Shown: positions 1 to 8,881, counted from the first letter of the stretch. The stretch: 64,000 bases of DNA from Pseudomonadota bacterium (GCA_018902545.1 JAHIQM010000001.1:48765-112764), one strand, 5' to 3'. A program made the numbers and translations. Notes: generated by a model not told the origin, from the letters alone.

Positions 1-177
1 GTAGGCCAGGGAGTGTTCGATGGCGCCAAGCAGGGCGTCCTCGTCCCCGGTCGCTGCCGCCGCGACCCAGGCCGAAAGTTCCCGGCCGGGGTCGTGCGGT
101 GCCAGCTGCGGTTTGTCGGGCGTCACCGCGCAGGCGGCCAGGAGCGTCAGGCACAGGGCGGCAAACAGTTTCTTCAC
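1..177 (-). CDS. Lipoprotein, N-terminal part only (runs off left edge)
   Basis: The gene starts with GTG at 177 and leaves the window at position 1, so only 59 codons are visible. The N-terminus is a short charged segment (MKKL), a hydrophobic stretch and a lipobox ending LLAAC, followed by a proline-rich linker. It should therefore be exported and lipidated; nothing of its function can be seen. Its start codon overlaps the stop of the upstream gene (GTGA, 174-177), which implies translational coupling. The start is inferred from that overlap and from the signal peptide. Confidence 0.6.
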   Translation of the reverse strand, partial: MKKLFAALCLTLLAACAVTPDKPQLAPHDPGRELSAWVAAAATGDEDALLGAIEHSLAY

Positions 178-1943
178 AGCCCGCGGCCCTTGTCCGTGAT
201 GCGCGCATCAAAATATTTGCCCACCCCGTACTCCATGCGCCGGAAGAAGCGCTTGGGTTCGGGACCAATGATCTGCATCTCGGGATGCTTGACCTGCATG
301 TCGAGAGCGATGTGCATCTCCTTGGTGCAGCCCGTGGAGAAAGTTGAATCCTTGCCGTGCCATTCAGCCGGGACCGATTCGCCCATCAATTCGAAGCTGG
401 TCTCGATGTCGGCCACGGTCTGGAAGCGCCATACGTCGATGAAACCGCTGCGCTGAACCCGCTCCCACATGTACATCAGATCGTCCCCGTCCATTCCTTC
501 CACGAAATGCTCGGCAGGGTTGATGATCAGGAGGTTGGCGTGCCTGGAGCGCAGATGGGAGACAAAGGTGTTGACCACGCCGAGGGCGACCTTGGTCTGC
601 CCGGGGATGCTGCCGATGATGGCGCTGTAGAACATGACCTGCCGAGCCATGCCCCTGGCCAAGCGCATGTGCGCGATGATGGAGTCGGCCTGGGCCACGA
701 TCTGCGATTCGGTGATCTTGGTCACGCGCGGCGATTTTTCCTTGAAGCGGACCTGGTCCAGCCCGTCGCGGTCCCGGTACAGGCACATGATGTCGCGGGT
801 GAAGAGGTGCGAATTCTTGATCAGGCGGCGATGGTGGGGGAAATCCTTGGCAATGATCAGATCTGCCTCCTTCCACGATCGGGCGAAGGTCACGCTGGAG
901 CGCCACAGGTTGAGCCGTTCGCGGGTGCCGTCGGACACGACCAGCAGGGAATTTTCACGCTGGACGCGCAGCAGCTCATTCTTGCTCATGCGGCTGTTCT
1001 CAATGAACAGCGCCTCGCCCAGGGCGTCCTGCAGGGCGCTGTCGTGCTCCACGTCCCAGATCACGGGACTGTCCAGACAGTATCCCTCCTTCAACGCCAG
1101 AATGACCTTGTGTCCCAGGCGCAGAAGGACCCGAATGAAACGCAGGTCGAAGATGATTCCGCCGCTGCTGGCCGGCAGATAAAGGATCTTGAGCTTTTTC
1201 TGTCCGCTGTCCGGCCCCATGACCCTGGTCATGATGGCCGCGAATTCGGGCCAGCGGCGGCAGATGTCTGCGGAAAACGACGCGTCGGCGCGGACCGCGT
1301 CCGGTTTCTCCCAGATCTCCGATCGCAGGGACAGACGGCAGAGACGGGCCATTTCGAGCAGGTCCAGTTCCCAGCGCAGGTTCATGATCGACGTGCAGCC
1401 CAGGGTGGATTCGGGGCAGGCATAGAGGCACTGGTTCATCTCCGGACTGGTCATGAATTCGAGGGCGCGCTTGTTGGCCAAGCGTTTTTCCTCGCGCTGC
1501 GGATCGTGGACGCCGCTCATGGCCATGAAGATGGTCATGAGTTGCTTCAGAAACCGCGAAGGGATGAGAAACGGGGAATGCAGCACCTGCCGGACCTTGT
1601 GCCGGGACAGGGCGAAAATCTTGCGCCGGGTATAGCGGTCTTTGATGTTGATGCGCGCCAGGTGCACCAGCAGACGCCATTTCTCCCGGTACTCCTGACG
1701 CAGGGCCGAAGACAGGCGGGTGTGCAGCAGGTTTTCGAACATCTCGTCCGAGCAGGGCACGAAAACCTGGTCGTCGTCCACATCGACCATGAAGCGCAGT
1801 TGTTCCTGCTGGGCGTTTTCCACCGGGTTGACCGTGGGCTCGATATTGTTCTCGGTCATGAAATGCAGCAGCCAGGCGTCAAGATACGGGTCCCGCCCGT
1901 AACGCAGCTCGCGCACCGATGAAATATCCGGCAATTTGGACAT
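174..1943 (-). CDS. DUF89/ARMT1-like domain protein, divergent
   Basis: This is a 589-residue protein. The part from about residue 245 to 450 follows the DUF89/ARMT1 fold in order: a strand ending SSGGIIFD, then FIRVLLRLGHKV, then LLVVSDGT and EADLIIAKD, which match the family's DNxGE-xxFD, K-GGP, NG and EADLIIAKG blocks. An N-terminal helical region with a CxxxxxxCT segment (LYACPESTLGCTS) resembles the all-alpha subdomain of that family. DUF89 proteins are metal-dependent phosphatases. Here the Asp-Asn of the DNxGE motif is absent (Ala-Ser-Ser-Gly-Gly instead), so catalysis is doubtful. The gene is coupled by a 4-base overlap to a lipoprotein gene. The assignment is by motif reading only. 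Confidence 0.55.
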   Translation of the reverse strand: MSKLPDISSVRELRYGRDPYLDAWLLHFMTENNIEPTVNPVENAQQEQLRFMVDVDDDQVFVPCSDEMFENLLHTRLSSALRQEYREKWRLLVHLARINIKDRYTRRKIFALSRHKVRQVLHSPFLIPSRFLKQLMTIFMAMSGVHDPQREEKRLANKRALEFMTSPEMNQCLYACPESTLGCTSIMNLRWELDLLEMARLCRLSLRSEIWEKPDAVRADASFSADICRRWPEFAAIMTRVMGPDSGQKKLKILYLPASSGGIIFDLRFIRVLLRLGHKVILALKEGYCLDSPVIWDVEHDSALQDALGEALFIENSRMSKNELLRVQRENSLLVVSDGTRERLNLWRSSVTFARSWKEADLIIAKDFPHHRRLIKNSHLFTRDIMCLYRDRDGLDQVRFKEKSPRVTKITESQIVAQADSIIAHMRLARGMARQVMFYSAIIGSIPGQTKVALGVVNTFVSHLRSRHANLLIINPAEHFVEGMDGDDLMYMWERVQRSGFIDVWRFQTVADIETSFELMGESVPAEWHGKDSTFSTGCTKEMHIALDMQVKHPEMQIIGPEPKRFFRRMEYGVGKYFDARITDKGRGL

Positions 1944-2120
1944 CTGCTCTCCCGTCTGTGAGGGTCAAAGGATTCGTGTTCACTGAACGCTTAAAAAGGG
2001 CCGCGCACGTACAGGCCGCCGGTAAATTGGCCCGGAAACACTTCCCGGTCAAGCTCCGGCTCATCAAAATGCCCGGGATGCATGGCCATCCCGCATATTC
2101 CTGCGTCCTTTTACGTCAAA

Positions 2121-2151
2121 AAGGCGCACGGGCATCGTACCCGTGCGCCTT
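2121..2151 (-). terminator. Rho-independent terminator of bfr
   Basis: A perfect 12-bp stem (AAGGCGCACGGG with its complement) encloses a 7-base loop. Read on the minus strand it is followed by a run of T. It lies 23 bases after the bacterioferritin stop. The rest of 1944-2174 shows no gene. Confidence 0.85.
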
Positions 2152-2174
2152 AAAAGGGTTCTACCCAAGCGGGA

Positions 2175-2714
2175 TCAGTTGCCGCCGCTGATCAAAAAGC
2201 CCTTGGTGGAGGGCCCGGTGGAGGCGGAGGTTCCGGCGATCTTGGACAGGTAGGTGTCGCCCAGGGTCTCGATGTGCGTGCCCACGTTCTCGAAATAGTT
2301 CATGTGGGCCTGCTCCTCCTCGATGATGGTCTCGAAGAGTTTGGCGCTGATGGCGTCGCCGTTGTCGCGACAGGTCAGCAGGAACTGGCTGTAGATGTCG
2401 ATGGTGTCGTCTTCCAGGCCAGCGTCGTAGGGGTAGATGGAGCGCACGTCCTGGGCCTTTTTCAGGTCGCCCTCATAGGAGGTCGTGGGCTCGCCGCCCA
2501 GTTCCTTGACGCGCTCGGCGAACATCTCGGAGTGGCGCATCTCGTCGATGGCAATGAGCTTCATCTTGGCGGCCAACTCGCCGTAGTCCATGCTGTCCAG
2601 GCCATAATGCTGGTTCATGTATTGGGTAATGGCGAAAAGCTCCATGGCCCGGGCCTGGTTCAGTACATCGATGACGCGGCCCCTGCGTTCTTCCTTGGAA
2701 AGTCTGTCAATCAT
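2175..2714 (-). CDS. bfr: Bacterioferritin
   Basis: A 179-residue ferritin-like four-helix protein that stores iron as a 24-mer shell with ferroxidase centres and haem at the dimer interface. Ferroxidase ligands are visible: Glu25 (AMELFAITQY), Glu58 and His61 (DEMRHSE), and the EEEQAH block near residue 133-137. Met59 in DEMRH fits the axial Met haem ligand, as in the Desulfovibrio bacterioferritin that carries an iron-coproporphyrin. The C-terminus is extended by a Ser/Thr/Gly-rich tail. The gene stands alone with its own terminator. The start is supported by an AGGAG site just upstream (TCAGGAGACAACC). In anaerobic sulfate reducers this protein is linked to oxygen and iron stress. Confidence 0.93.
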   Translation of the reverse strand: MIDRLSKEERRGRVIDVLNQARAMELFAITQYMNQHYGLDSMDYGELAAKMKLIAIDEMRHSEMFAERVKELGGEPTTSYEGDLKKAQDVRSIYPYDAGLEDDTIDIYSQFLLTCRDNGDAISAKLFETIIEEEQAHMNYFENVGTHIETLGDTYLSKIAGTSASTGPSTKGFLISGGN

Positions 2715-2786
2715 GGTTGTCTCCTGAAATATTTAAGATTCGTTGATTCAACAAAAGGTGCAAACCATATCTACCAAAGACTGGGG

Positions 2787-2893
2787 CCGCGGGGCAAGTC
2801 ATTTCAAAACCAATTTCACCCTTTTCGACCCTGTGTGTCTGGGCGGTGCTCATCATGGACCGCGGGGCAAGTCATTTCAAATCCGATTTCACC
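2787..2893. repeat. Direct repeat, two ~34-base copies 73 bases apart
   Basis: Copy one (2787-2820) and copy two (2860-2893) share CCGCGGGGCAAGTCATTTCA and then the pattern AA-CC-ATTTCACC with few differences. They lie in the bfr-EamA gap (2715-3019), which contains no gene. Function is unknown. Confidence 0.7.
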
Positions 2894-2946
2894 TCCCCAC
2901 CCCCTTGAACCCCATACCCATCAGGAGTAAGCAACCAATCTTTCCC

Positions 2947-3007
2947 GCGCATCACGCGTAACGCATCACGCATTACGCTTTACGTATCACGCATCACGCT
3001 CAACGCA
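2947..3007. repeat. Degenerate tandem repeat of ACGCATC/ACGCATT units
   Basis: About 60 bases consist of short ATCACGC, ATTACGC and TTTACGT-type units immediately upstream of the EamA transporter gene. The repeat could be a regulator-binding cluster or replication slippage; sequence alone does not decide. Confidence 0.6.
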
Positions 3008-3019
3008 CAGGGACTGCCC

Positions 3020-3898
3020 ATGCTCGTTTACGCCAAACTCGTCGGATCTGTCTTTTTCTGGGGCGCGACCTGGATCTCCGGACGCGTTCTGGCCCAGGAC
3101 ATGGGACCGTTCTCCGCCGCCCTGCTACGCTTCGTGACGGCTTCGGCCTTTCTTTTCCTGTGGTCCTGGCACGCGGGGCACGGCTTTCCGCGTTTACCCA
3201 AAAAAGAGATTCTACCCGTGGCCTTTCTGGGCCTGACCGGCATCTTCCTCTACAATGCCTTCTTCTTCACCGGCCTGCAGACCGTGCCGGCCGGGCGGGC
3301 GGCGCTGATCATCGCCTCCGTACCCGTGGTCATCGGAATCATGTCGGCCCTGTTCATGGGCGAAAAACTCACCCCCGGTAAAATACTGGGCACCCTGCTG
3401 TCCCTGACCGGGGCCAGCGTCGTCCTCTCCGGCGGAAATCCCCTGGACCTCTTTGACGGCGGCCTCTCACGCGGGGATCTCATGATCCTCGGCTGCGTCG
3501 TCGCCTGGACCGCCTATTCCCTGGCCGGGAGCCGGGTCATGCGCAGGCTCGACCCGCTTCTTACCGTGACCTGGTCCTGCCTGCTCGGCACCCTCATGCT
3601 CATCGTCCCGGCCCTGACTCACGGGCTGACGGAAGATATCGCCCGCGCCAGCCTGGTGGACTGGGGCAACATCCTCTTCCTGGGCGTCATCGCCACGGGT
3701 GTGGCCTTCACCTGGTACTACGCCGGAATCCGGGCCATCGGCCCGGCCAGGGCCGGGATCTTCATCAACCTGGTCCCGGTCTTCGCCATCGCCATGGGCT
3801 ACGTCATTCTGGACGAACCCGTGACGTCATCGCTACTCTACGGCGGGGCCATGGTCATCTCCGGGGTGTATTTGGCTAATCGGCCTTCTTCTTTCTGA
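3020..3898 (+). CDS. EamA/DMT-family transporter
   Basis: A 292-residue integral membrane protein with about ten hydrophobic helices arranged as two repeats of five, the usual size and topology of drug/metabolite transporters of the EamA type. The first repeat opens with KLVGSVFFWGATWISGRVLA, typical of the family; the second begins near residue 150 (GDLMILGCVVAWTAYSLAGS). Such proteins export amino acids, other metabolites or drugs, and the substrate cannot be told from sequence. The gene stands alone, preceded by a repeat-rich leader and followed by a strong terminator. Confidence 0.9.
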   Translation: MLVYAKLVGSVFFWGATWISGRVLAQDMGPFSAALLRFVTASAFLFLWSWHAGHGFPRLPKKEILPVAFLGLTGIFLYNAFFFTGLQTVPAGRAALIIASVPVVIGIMSALFMGEKLTPGKILGTLLSLTGASVVLSGGNPLDLFDGGLSRGDLMILGCVVAWTAYSLAGSRVMRRLDPLLTVTWSCLLGTLMLIVPALTHGLTEDIARASLVDWGNILFLGVIATGVAFTWYYAGIRAIGPARAGIFINLVPVFAIAMGYVILDEPVTSSLLYGGAMVISGVYLANRPSSF

Positions 3899-3927
3899 AG
3901 CGAAAGGGCGGAGGTTCGAGATTTTTT

Positions 3928-3971
3928 ATAGGTCCTATAGGTCGCATAGGTCATATAGGACCTATTTTTTT
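3928..3971 (+). terminator. Rho-independent terminator after the EamA gene
   Basis: A 12-bp perfect stem (ATAGGTCCTATA with TATAGGACCTAT) is followed by T7 at 3965-3971. The 14-base loop repeats the motif ATAGGTC. A T run on the other side makes it possibly bidirectional. Confidence 0.85.
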
Positions 3972-4118
3972 CCCCAGAGCTAAATTAAACATTGCCAGAA
4001 TCCTGCAAGGTGTTTTAAAAGATTCCAATTTCTGCAGGCCGTTACACCGGATACTCTGCTCTTCACAAACCTCTCTACCTGCAGCCCGCTCCACGCATAT
4101 TCAACGAGGAGGGTGGCC

Positions 4119-6041
4119 ATGCATCGTTCTTTCTGTGTCGTCGCGTTTTCCCTGATCTTCTTCTGCATGCCTTGGGTTGCTTCCCGGGCCCTGGCCACAG
4201 AGCCCGCCGCTGGCGAGGCCCTTATCCTGCCGGACATGAACGGACAGCGCCTGGCATCGCGCCGCCCGCTCATCACCGCACCCATCCCTCCCGGTGCGGC
4301 CACCTTGCGCATGAGCCTGGATGATGTTGACGTCACCCCCCTGGCCGTCATCACCGAGACAACCGTAAGCTACACGCCTGAATTTGATCTCGATTACGGC
4401 TCGCACACCGTCATGGTCGAGGCGCTGGATCAGGGCGGACAGCCCCTGCCCGATTCGCGATGGCACTTTTCCATTCCCCAGTCCGACACCTGGGACCGGG
4501 CCAGCGCTTCATTCCAGCTGGACACGAATCTGGTCGGCAAGCTCGGGGAGCATCCCGGCAACACCTCTCCCGACTGGCAGGCCCAGACCTCGGGCACGCT
4601 GTCCTCGGAACTGGAGAAAGGAAAATTCCGGGTCACCCTCGACGCCAACGGCTGGTTCGTGGACGACAGTGACAACTACGGGGGCCAGGACAAATTCAGC
4701 CTCAACACCTACCTGCTCAAGCTGGCCTATGACGAGCAGAGCCTGTCCCTGGGCGATGTGAGCGTCGAGACCACGGAGCTTGCCGGAGGGTCGCTGGCCA
4801 GACGCGGCGGGCTGCTGGAACTGAACGCGCAAGAGACTTCCTTGCAGGGCTTCGTGCTGCGCAGCAATACCGTGGCCGATTTCGACCACCTGCTCCCGGT
4901 GGAGGATTCCAATCAGCGTTTCACCGGAATGACCCTGACCCAGGGCCTTTACCCGGAAAAAGACGTCCAGCTCAAAGCCACCGCCGTAACCGGGCAAAGC
5001 GGCGCGGACGATAACGTGGGTGGCGCGAACCTGGTTCCGGAAACAAAGGGACAAATCTACAGCGTGGCCCTTTCCGGTACCATCGTGGACGAACTTCTGC
5101 TCGGCGAGGTCGAGTACGCCCGCAGTTCCTTCAACCAGGACACGCAAGGGCCCTACGGCACAAAACATGGCCAGGCCTGGCGCAGCAAACTTTCCGGCCG
5201 ACACGACACCCTTGACTACGGCGGCGGCTATTCCTTTCGGGACAAATATTTCCAAAGCATCATAAGTCCAGGAGCCATCAACAACCGCAAGGAATACAGC
5301 CTGCACGCCTCCAAGACCTTCGAGGAATCAAGCCTGTCCTTCAACGGCATGCACAGTTACGACAATGTCGAAAAACTTGAAAACATCCCAACGGTGCGCA
5401 GCACGGGCCTGGACCTGGGCTACACATTAAACAAGGCCGACTGGCCCTTTCTCTTCGCCAACGCCAACCTCAGCTGGCAGCGAAGCGGCCACGAGCCCGA
5501 CGGTTTTTCGGGCATCGACAACCAGTCGCGCATCCTCTCCGTCGGACTGTCCCTGGCGAGGGAAACCTGGAGCGTCGTACCCAGCTACGTATTCACGTCC
5601 TTTGACGACAAGTCGGGTGCGGGCCTGGACAGCCTCTCGCACCAGATACTCTTGTCCCTGGGCTGGCAACCCCTCCCCGAACTGTCCTTCAATCCCGCAG
5701 TGACCTACGCCCGAACCGAGACGGACCCCGGCAGTCTGGTCACCGAAGACTGGCTGGCCATCCTGTCCACCACCTGGCTGATCACGGACTCCCAGAACCT
5801 CAATCTGACCCTGTCCGGCCTTGATTCACGGACTAACGACGATTCCATGCACGTGTCCGTCTTCAACGGACAGGCGCAGTACAACTGGATTTTGGGCGCG
5901 AATTTTCTGGAAAGCGTGACCAAGACCGTGGGTCTGAGCGGACAGTATTCACGGACCAAGGACCATGTCGGCAACACGGACAATGATGAGTATATAGCCT
6001 TTCTTTCCCTGAACTTCAGCATCCCGGTCGCGTGGCCTTAA
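4119..6041 (+). CDS. Outer-membrane beta-barrel-like protein of the surface locus
   Basis: A 640-residue exported protein. Residues 1 to about 25 form a signal peptide ending SRALA. The next ~100 residues resemble an Ig-like or bacterial surface domain. From about residue 150 the sequence is a long series of short amphipathic strands rich in Ser, Asn, Gly and Tyr, ending in a final strand (AFLSLNFSIPV) as in outer-membrane beta barrels, though the last residues are WP rather than Phe. I infer an outer-membrane barrel that could anchor or export the proteins encoded downstream. ATG at 4119 is preferred over the in-frame GTG at 4113 because GAGGAGGG lies 5-6 bases before it. It is the first gene of the cluster, 14 bases before the next. 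No named family was recognised. Confidence 0.6.
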   Translation: MHRSFCVVAFSLIFFCMPWVASRALATEPAAGEALILPDMNGQRLASRRPLITAPIPPGAATLRMSLDDVDVTPLAVITETTVSYTPEFDLDYGSHTVMVEALDQGGQPLPDSRWHFSIPQSDTWDRASASFQLDTNLVGKLGEHPGNTSPDWQAQTSGTLSSELEKGKFRVTLDANGWFVDDSDNYGGQDKFSLNTYLLKLAYDEQSLSLGDVSVETTELAGGSLARRGGLLELNAQETSLQGFVLRSNTVADFDHLLPVEDSNQRFTGMTLTQGLYPEKDVQLKATAVTGQSGADDNVGGANLVPETKGQIYSVALSGTIVDELLLGEVEYARSSFNQDTQGPYGTKHGQAWRSKLSGRHDTLDYGGGYSFRDKYFQSIISPGAINNRKEYSLHASKTFEESSLSFNGMHSYDNVEKLENIPTVRSTGLDLGYTLNKADWPFLFANANLSWQRSGHEPDGFSGIDNQSRILSVGLSLARETWSVVPSYVFTSFDDKSGAGLDSLSHQILLSLGWQPLPELSFNPAVTYARTETDPGSLVTEDWLAILSTTWLITDSQNLNLTLSGLDSRTNDDSMHVSVFNGQAQYNWILGANFLESVTKTVGLSGQYSRTKDHVGNTDNDEYIAFLSLNFSIPVAWP

Positions 6042-6055
6042 GCGAGGAAACAGCA

Positions 6056-7291
6056 ATGAACACCACTCTGCGGCTCTCCCTTCGATATCTGCCAACGTAT
6101 GGCTGTCTGGTCTGCATGGCCCTGCTTCTCCTGGCTCCAACCATGGCCCAGGCCGCCCCGAACATCACCGCTATGCCACGCATGGCCAATATCTCTCCCG
6201 GCACGCAAAGCCCGGTGCAGTTGATGTACACGGTCCTGGAGTCCATACCGAACACCTCCTACATCGCCACCTCGACTCAAGGGGAGTTCTCCACCCCCAG
6301 CGGCGACCCCCTCGGCACCGTGCAGCGCACAGTCAGCATCAATGTCGTCAACTCGCGGGGCGTGGGCACGGAGCTCCTGGTGGTCCCGGCCAGGGTCATC
6401 GCCGCAGCCATGAAGGCCGACGTAGGGCAGATCATCTTCACCCGGACCTTCGACCCCAGCCGAGCGGACATTCCCGAGGGGACCTTGGAAACAACCCTGC
6501 AAATAGTACCCTCACCCGCCGGAGAATTCGCCATCATCGGCCTGCGCCTGGAGTTCAACCAACCCGCACCGGGCGATGCCCCGCGCCCCCATTCCGGAGA
6601 ACGCATCACCGTGCCGCGCAACACCAAGGGTCTGCGGGCAGCGGCCATCATCACCTACAACGGCCACGGCATGCTGCGCGGTCGATGGGTCGCCGACGGG
6701 CAGATCCTGGGCTTCGTGACCAAACAGCTCCTGCCCGGCATGCGCGAGGCCATCATCGCAAGCCCCGCAGTGCCCGCCTTCCCGACGTACGCCACGGGCC
6801 TGCACAGCGTGCGTTTCGAAATACTGGACCCGCCCCCCGCCTTCGACCTGCCTTCCATTCAGTACTTCGTCACGGCCGAGGAACGGATTCCCAATCTTCC
6901 CGCCGTGACCCTGCAAGCGCCCCCGGACAGGGACCACCTGCCTCTGTCATCGGAATCGCCGCCGGTCTTCTCCTGGAACCCGGCGCACACGGACGCGACC
7001 TACCTCTTCCGCCTCTTCACTCTGGAGCCCGAGGCCATGACCCGGCCCCTGATCGAACTGGACACCTCCGCACCCGTGCTCTCGGCCCGTACCGGGCGCA
7101 ACTATTACATGCTGTCGCTCTTCGACCTGGGCAAGCTGGTCACCAACTCGCCCCACGCCTGGCAGGTCCAGGCCCTGGTGGACGGCAGACCCGTGGCGGC
7201 CAGCGAATATCGTGTCGTCATCTTTTCCGGGGCCGCATCGGAACTCGAGCTGACGGTCCCGCTGCGCGACCAGGGGGTTTCCGGGAAATAG
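6056..7291 (+). CDS. Exported protein of the surface locus, unknown function
   Basis: A 411-residue protein with a signal peptide ending MAQA. The mature part is beta-rich. One segment near residue 300 (VFSWNPAHTDATYLFRLF) has the form of FN3/Ig-like modules in surface proteins, and the C-terminus (SGAASELELTVPLRDQ) is strand-like. No enzyme motif is seen. The start at 6056 follows GAGGAAACAGCA, so the gene begins 14 bases after the beta-barrel gene and the two are probably co-transcribed. A periplasmic or surface partner of the barrel is the simplest reading, but that is inference. Confidence 0.6.
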   Translation: MNTTLRLSLRYLPTYGCLVCMALLLLAPTMAQAAPNITAMPRMANISPGTQSPVQLMYTVLESIPNTSYIATSTQGEFSTPSGDPLGTVQRTVSINVVNSRGVGTELLVVPARVIAAAMKADVGQIIFTRTFDPSRADIPEGTLETTLQIVPSPAGEFAIIGLRLEFNQPAPGDAPRPHSGERITVPRNTKGLRAAAIITYNGHGMLRGRWVADGQILGFVTKQLLPGMREAIIASPAVPAFPTYATGLHSVRFEILDPPPAFDLPSIQYFVTAEERIPNLPAVTLQAPPDRDHLPLSSESPPVFSWNPAHTDATYLFRLFTLEPEAMTRPLIELDTSAPVLSARTGRNYYMLSLFDLGKLVTNSPHAWQVQALVDGRPVAASEYRVVIFSGAASELELTVPLRDQGVSGK

Positions 7292-7295
7292 TGCT

Positions 7296-7440
7296 TTTGC
7301 CTTGGAACCGGCTTTTGACCGGTTCCAGACTCTGGGTGGCTTGTGACGAAGCATTGGTGAACTTCTATCCCGTAAAGCCGGGACAGCGGCGCAGTGAAGC
7401 CGCAAGGGGATAAACAGGACCGGTACTGCTCAGCTGAAAA
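7296..7440 (+). promoter_or_regulatory. Structured untranslated leader before the paralogue array
   Basis: The 184-base gap between two co-oriented genes holds a hairpin at 7304-7326 (GGAACCGG, 7-base loop, CCGGTTCC) without a T tract. It also holds a nested structure closed by TATCCC (7366-7371) with GGGATA (7407-7412) and containing GCGGC/GCCGC at 7386-7403. This suggests a structured RNA leader. I compared it by eye with the cyclic-di-GMP (GEMM) and cobalamin riboswitches and could not match the conserved cores, so no class is assigned. Confidence 0.4.
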
Positions 7441-7475
7441 ATGAAACAATTTTCAAATAGCAACAGGAGCGCCCC

Positions 7476-8618
7476 ATGCGTAGACTCGCCATGTTCTCCG
7501 CCATCGTGATTTGCATACTCTGGACTGCCCCACAGTCCCATTCCGACCAGCTTAAAACCGGGATCATGAAGTCCTCACCGTCGCCAAACCAGATTACCAG
7601 CACACCAAAGCCGACACCGCAAGTCCCGGACGTCAAAACCGCCCCGGGAGTGACAGCACCAGTCCCGACAAAGCAAGGCATCACCGCCCACTTGGGACAA
7701 AAAGCAACCATCGCGGTCAAAAGCCCGGTCCAGGGCACGCAGCATCCGGCCGGCAAGCCCCTGGGCATCGTCTGGGACAGAAGCACCATCCCCGCTGCCG
7801 CCACGGTGAACATTCTCCTAGTGGACAAGCCCGGCGGCACGGCCAAGGCGACCATCAAAGCCGGCGCTCCCAACACGGGCAGCTTCACTTCCTGGATTGC
7901 CCCGCAGCAATACACCGCGGCCGGCAATTCCTGGGCGATTCGCATCGAAACTGCTGACAGCAAGGCCAGCGGGCACTCCGGGGTGTTCTCCTTTCAGCCA
8001 GCCGCACCACCGATGGTGGGCGCCCAGAAGACATTTGATCGGTCTGCCATTAAAATACAAATAAAGCAGACGCTCGAAAGGAAAATGAATCAAATCGTCG
8101 CGATTCATCAGTTCAATCCCTCCACTGAAACCCGTTTGAAAATATGCCAGCAGCAGAGCAAGAGTTTCTCCGATACCCTTGTTCAATGCCTGACAACGAA
8201 CAGCGATCCTGTGAATCCACCTCCAGGAAGCCCGCTGGACTCCTTCAACAAGCTCACAAATGCACAACTGGCGCAGAAGTGCCCTGATTCTCTCCAGCAG
8301 TGTCTCGACAAGGTCCTAGATGAGCATGTCGCCTGGTGCAAAGCCAATGCTTGCAAGAGTCAGTCCGAAGCCTTGACCGCCATAGAGGCTGAATGTTCCC
8401 AAATTGAAGCGCTTCTAAGCCAGCCACCGTCGTTAAAGAAAAATACTCCTCCGTGTCCGGTGCTGTACCAGAACTATCTAAAGGCTAGAGAAGCTGTGGA
8501 TAACTTTGAATGCAATATAATTATCATGGGTTCATTTGCCTGCATACCGTCCATTTCACATTTGATGGAAGCCGAGAGAGACGCCCTAAAGAAGTTGGAG
8601 GATAACGGATGCCTCTAG
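7476..8618 (+). CDS. KNH-module surface protein 1, Cys-rich C-terminus
   Basis: A 380-residue exported protein, first of four tandem paralogues. Residues 1-23 are the signal peptide. Residues 24-70 are a Pro/Thr-rich linker (DQLKTGIMKS..., then ITSTPKPTPQ). Residues 70-173 are a single Ig-like domain resembling Kre9/KNH N-terminal domains: IAVKSPVQGTQHPAGKP, WDRSTIP, TVNILLVD, NTGSFTSWIAP, SWAIRIET. After HSGVFSF the paralogues diverge; this one has about 205 residues, alpha-helical and rich in Cys (about a dozen, several as CxxxC or spaced pairs), suggesting disulfides outside the cytoplasm. The C-terminal domain matches nothing I recognise. Start: AACAGGAGCGCCCC before ATG. Confidence 0.75.
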   Translation: MRRLAMFSAIVICILWTAPQSHSDQLKTGIMKSSPSPNQITSTPKPTPQVPDVKTAPGVTAPVPTKQGITAHLGQKATIAVKSPVQGTQHPAGKPLGIVWDRSTIPAAATVNILLVDKPGGTAKATIKAGAPNTGSFTSWIAPQQYTAAGNSWAIRIETADSKASGHSGVFSFQPAAPPMVGAQKTFDRSAIKIQIKQTLERKMNQIVAIHQFNPSTETRLKICQQQSKSFSDTLVQCLTTNSDPVNPPPGSPLDSFNKLTNAQLAQKCPDSLQQCLDKVLDEHVAWCKANACKSQSEALTAIEAECSQIEALLSQPPSLKKNTPPCPVLYQNYLKAREAVDNFECNIIIMGSFACIPSISHLMEAERDALKKLEDNGCL

Positions 8619-8668
8619 CAAAACGGCAAAGAGGGTTGAGTACAAAGCTGGCTCCATCGTTTCTAACA

Positions 8669-8775
8669 ATCAAAAAATTTCGATATTAAATAACTGTTAA
8701 ATATATTACTATTTCGAGGAAAAACGAATTCTATTTCTATATTACATGAGTCGATTGATGTAATAAAATGAAGCA
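8669..8775 (+). repeat. Decayed remnant of the pentapeptide-paralogue 3' end (copy R1)
   Basis: After the stop of paralogue 1 the AT-rich gap (8619-8881) contains a stretch that aligns, with small gaps, to the end of the third paralogue and its downstream sequence: AATATAT, TATTTCGAGGAAAAACG, ATTCTATTTCTA and TTGATGTAAT match the corresponding bases at about 12537-12610. The reading frame is lost. It looks like the tail of an ancestral gene left behind when the upstream C-terminus changed. Alignment was by eye. Confidence 0.5.
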
Positions 8776-8881
8776 CAATATATTTATAAATTCTTAATTA
8801 ACCACAGCAAAATAATTTTTTATACTCGAGTTTGCCTGATCAGGTGAAACGATTTTTCCAATATCAAAAGGAGTGTCGGCC

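Noticed and set aside
357..1922. Long plus-strand ORF (521 aa)
   Set aside because: It is antisense to the DUF89-like gene in GC-rich DNA, lacks family motifs and has a composition typical of shadow frames. The same holds for long antisense ORFs opposite tex, clpB, dsrA, dsrB, dsrK and dsrP.
7340..7440. Cyclic-di-GMP (GEMM) or cobalamin riboswitch
   Set aside because: The conserved cores (GACGCAAAGCC-type and B12-box) could not be found, so only an unassigned structured leader is reported.
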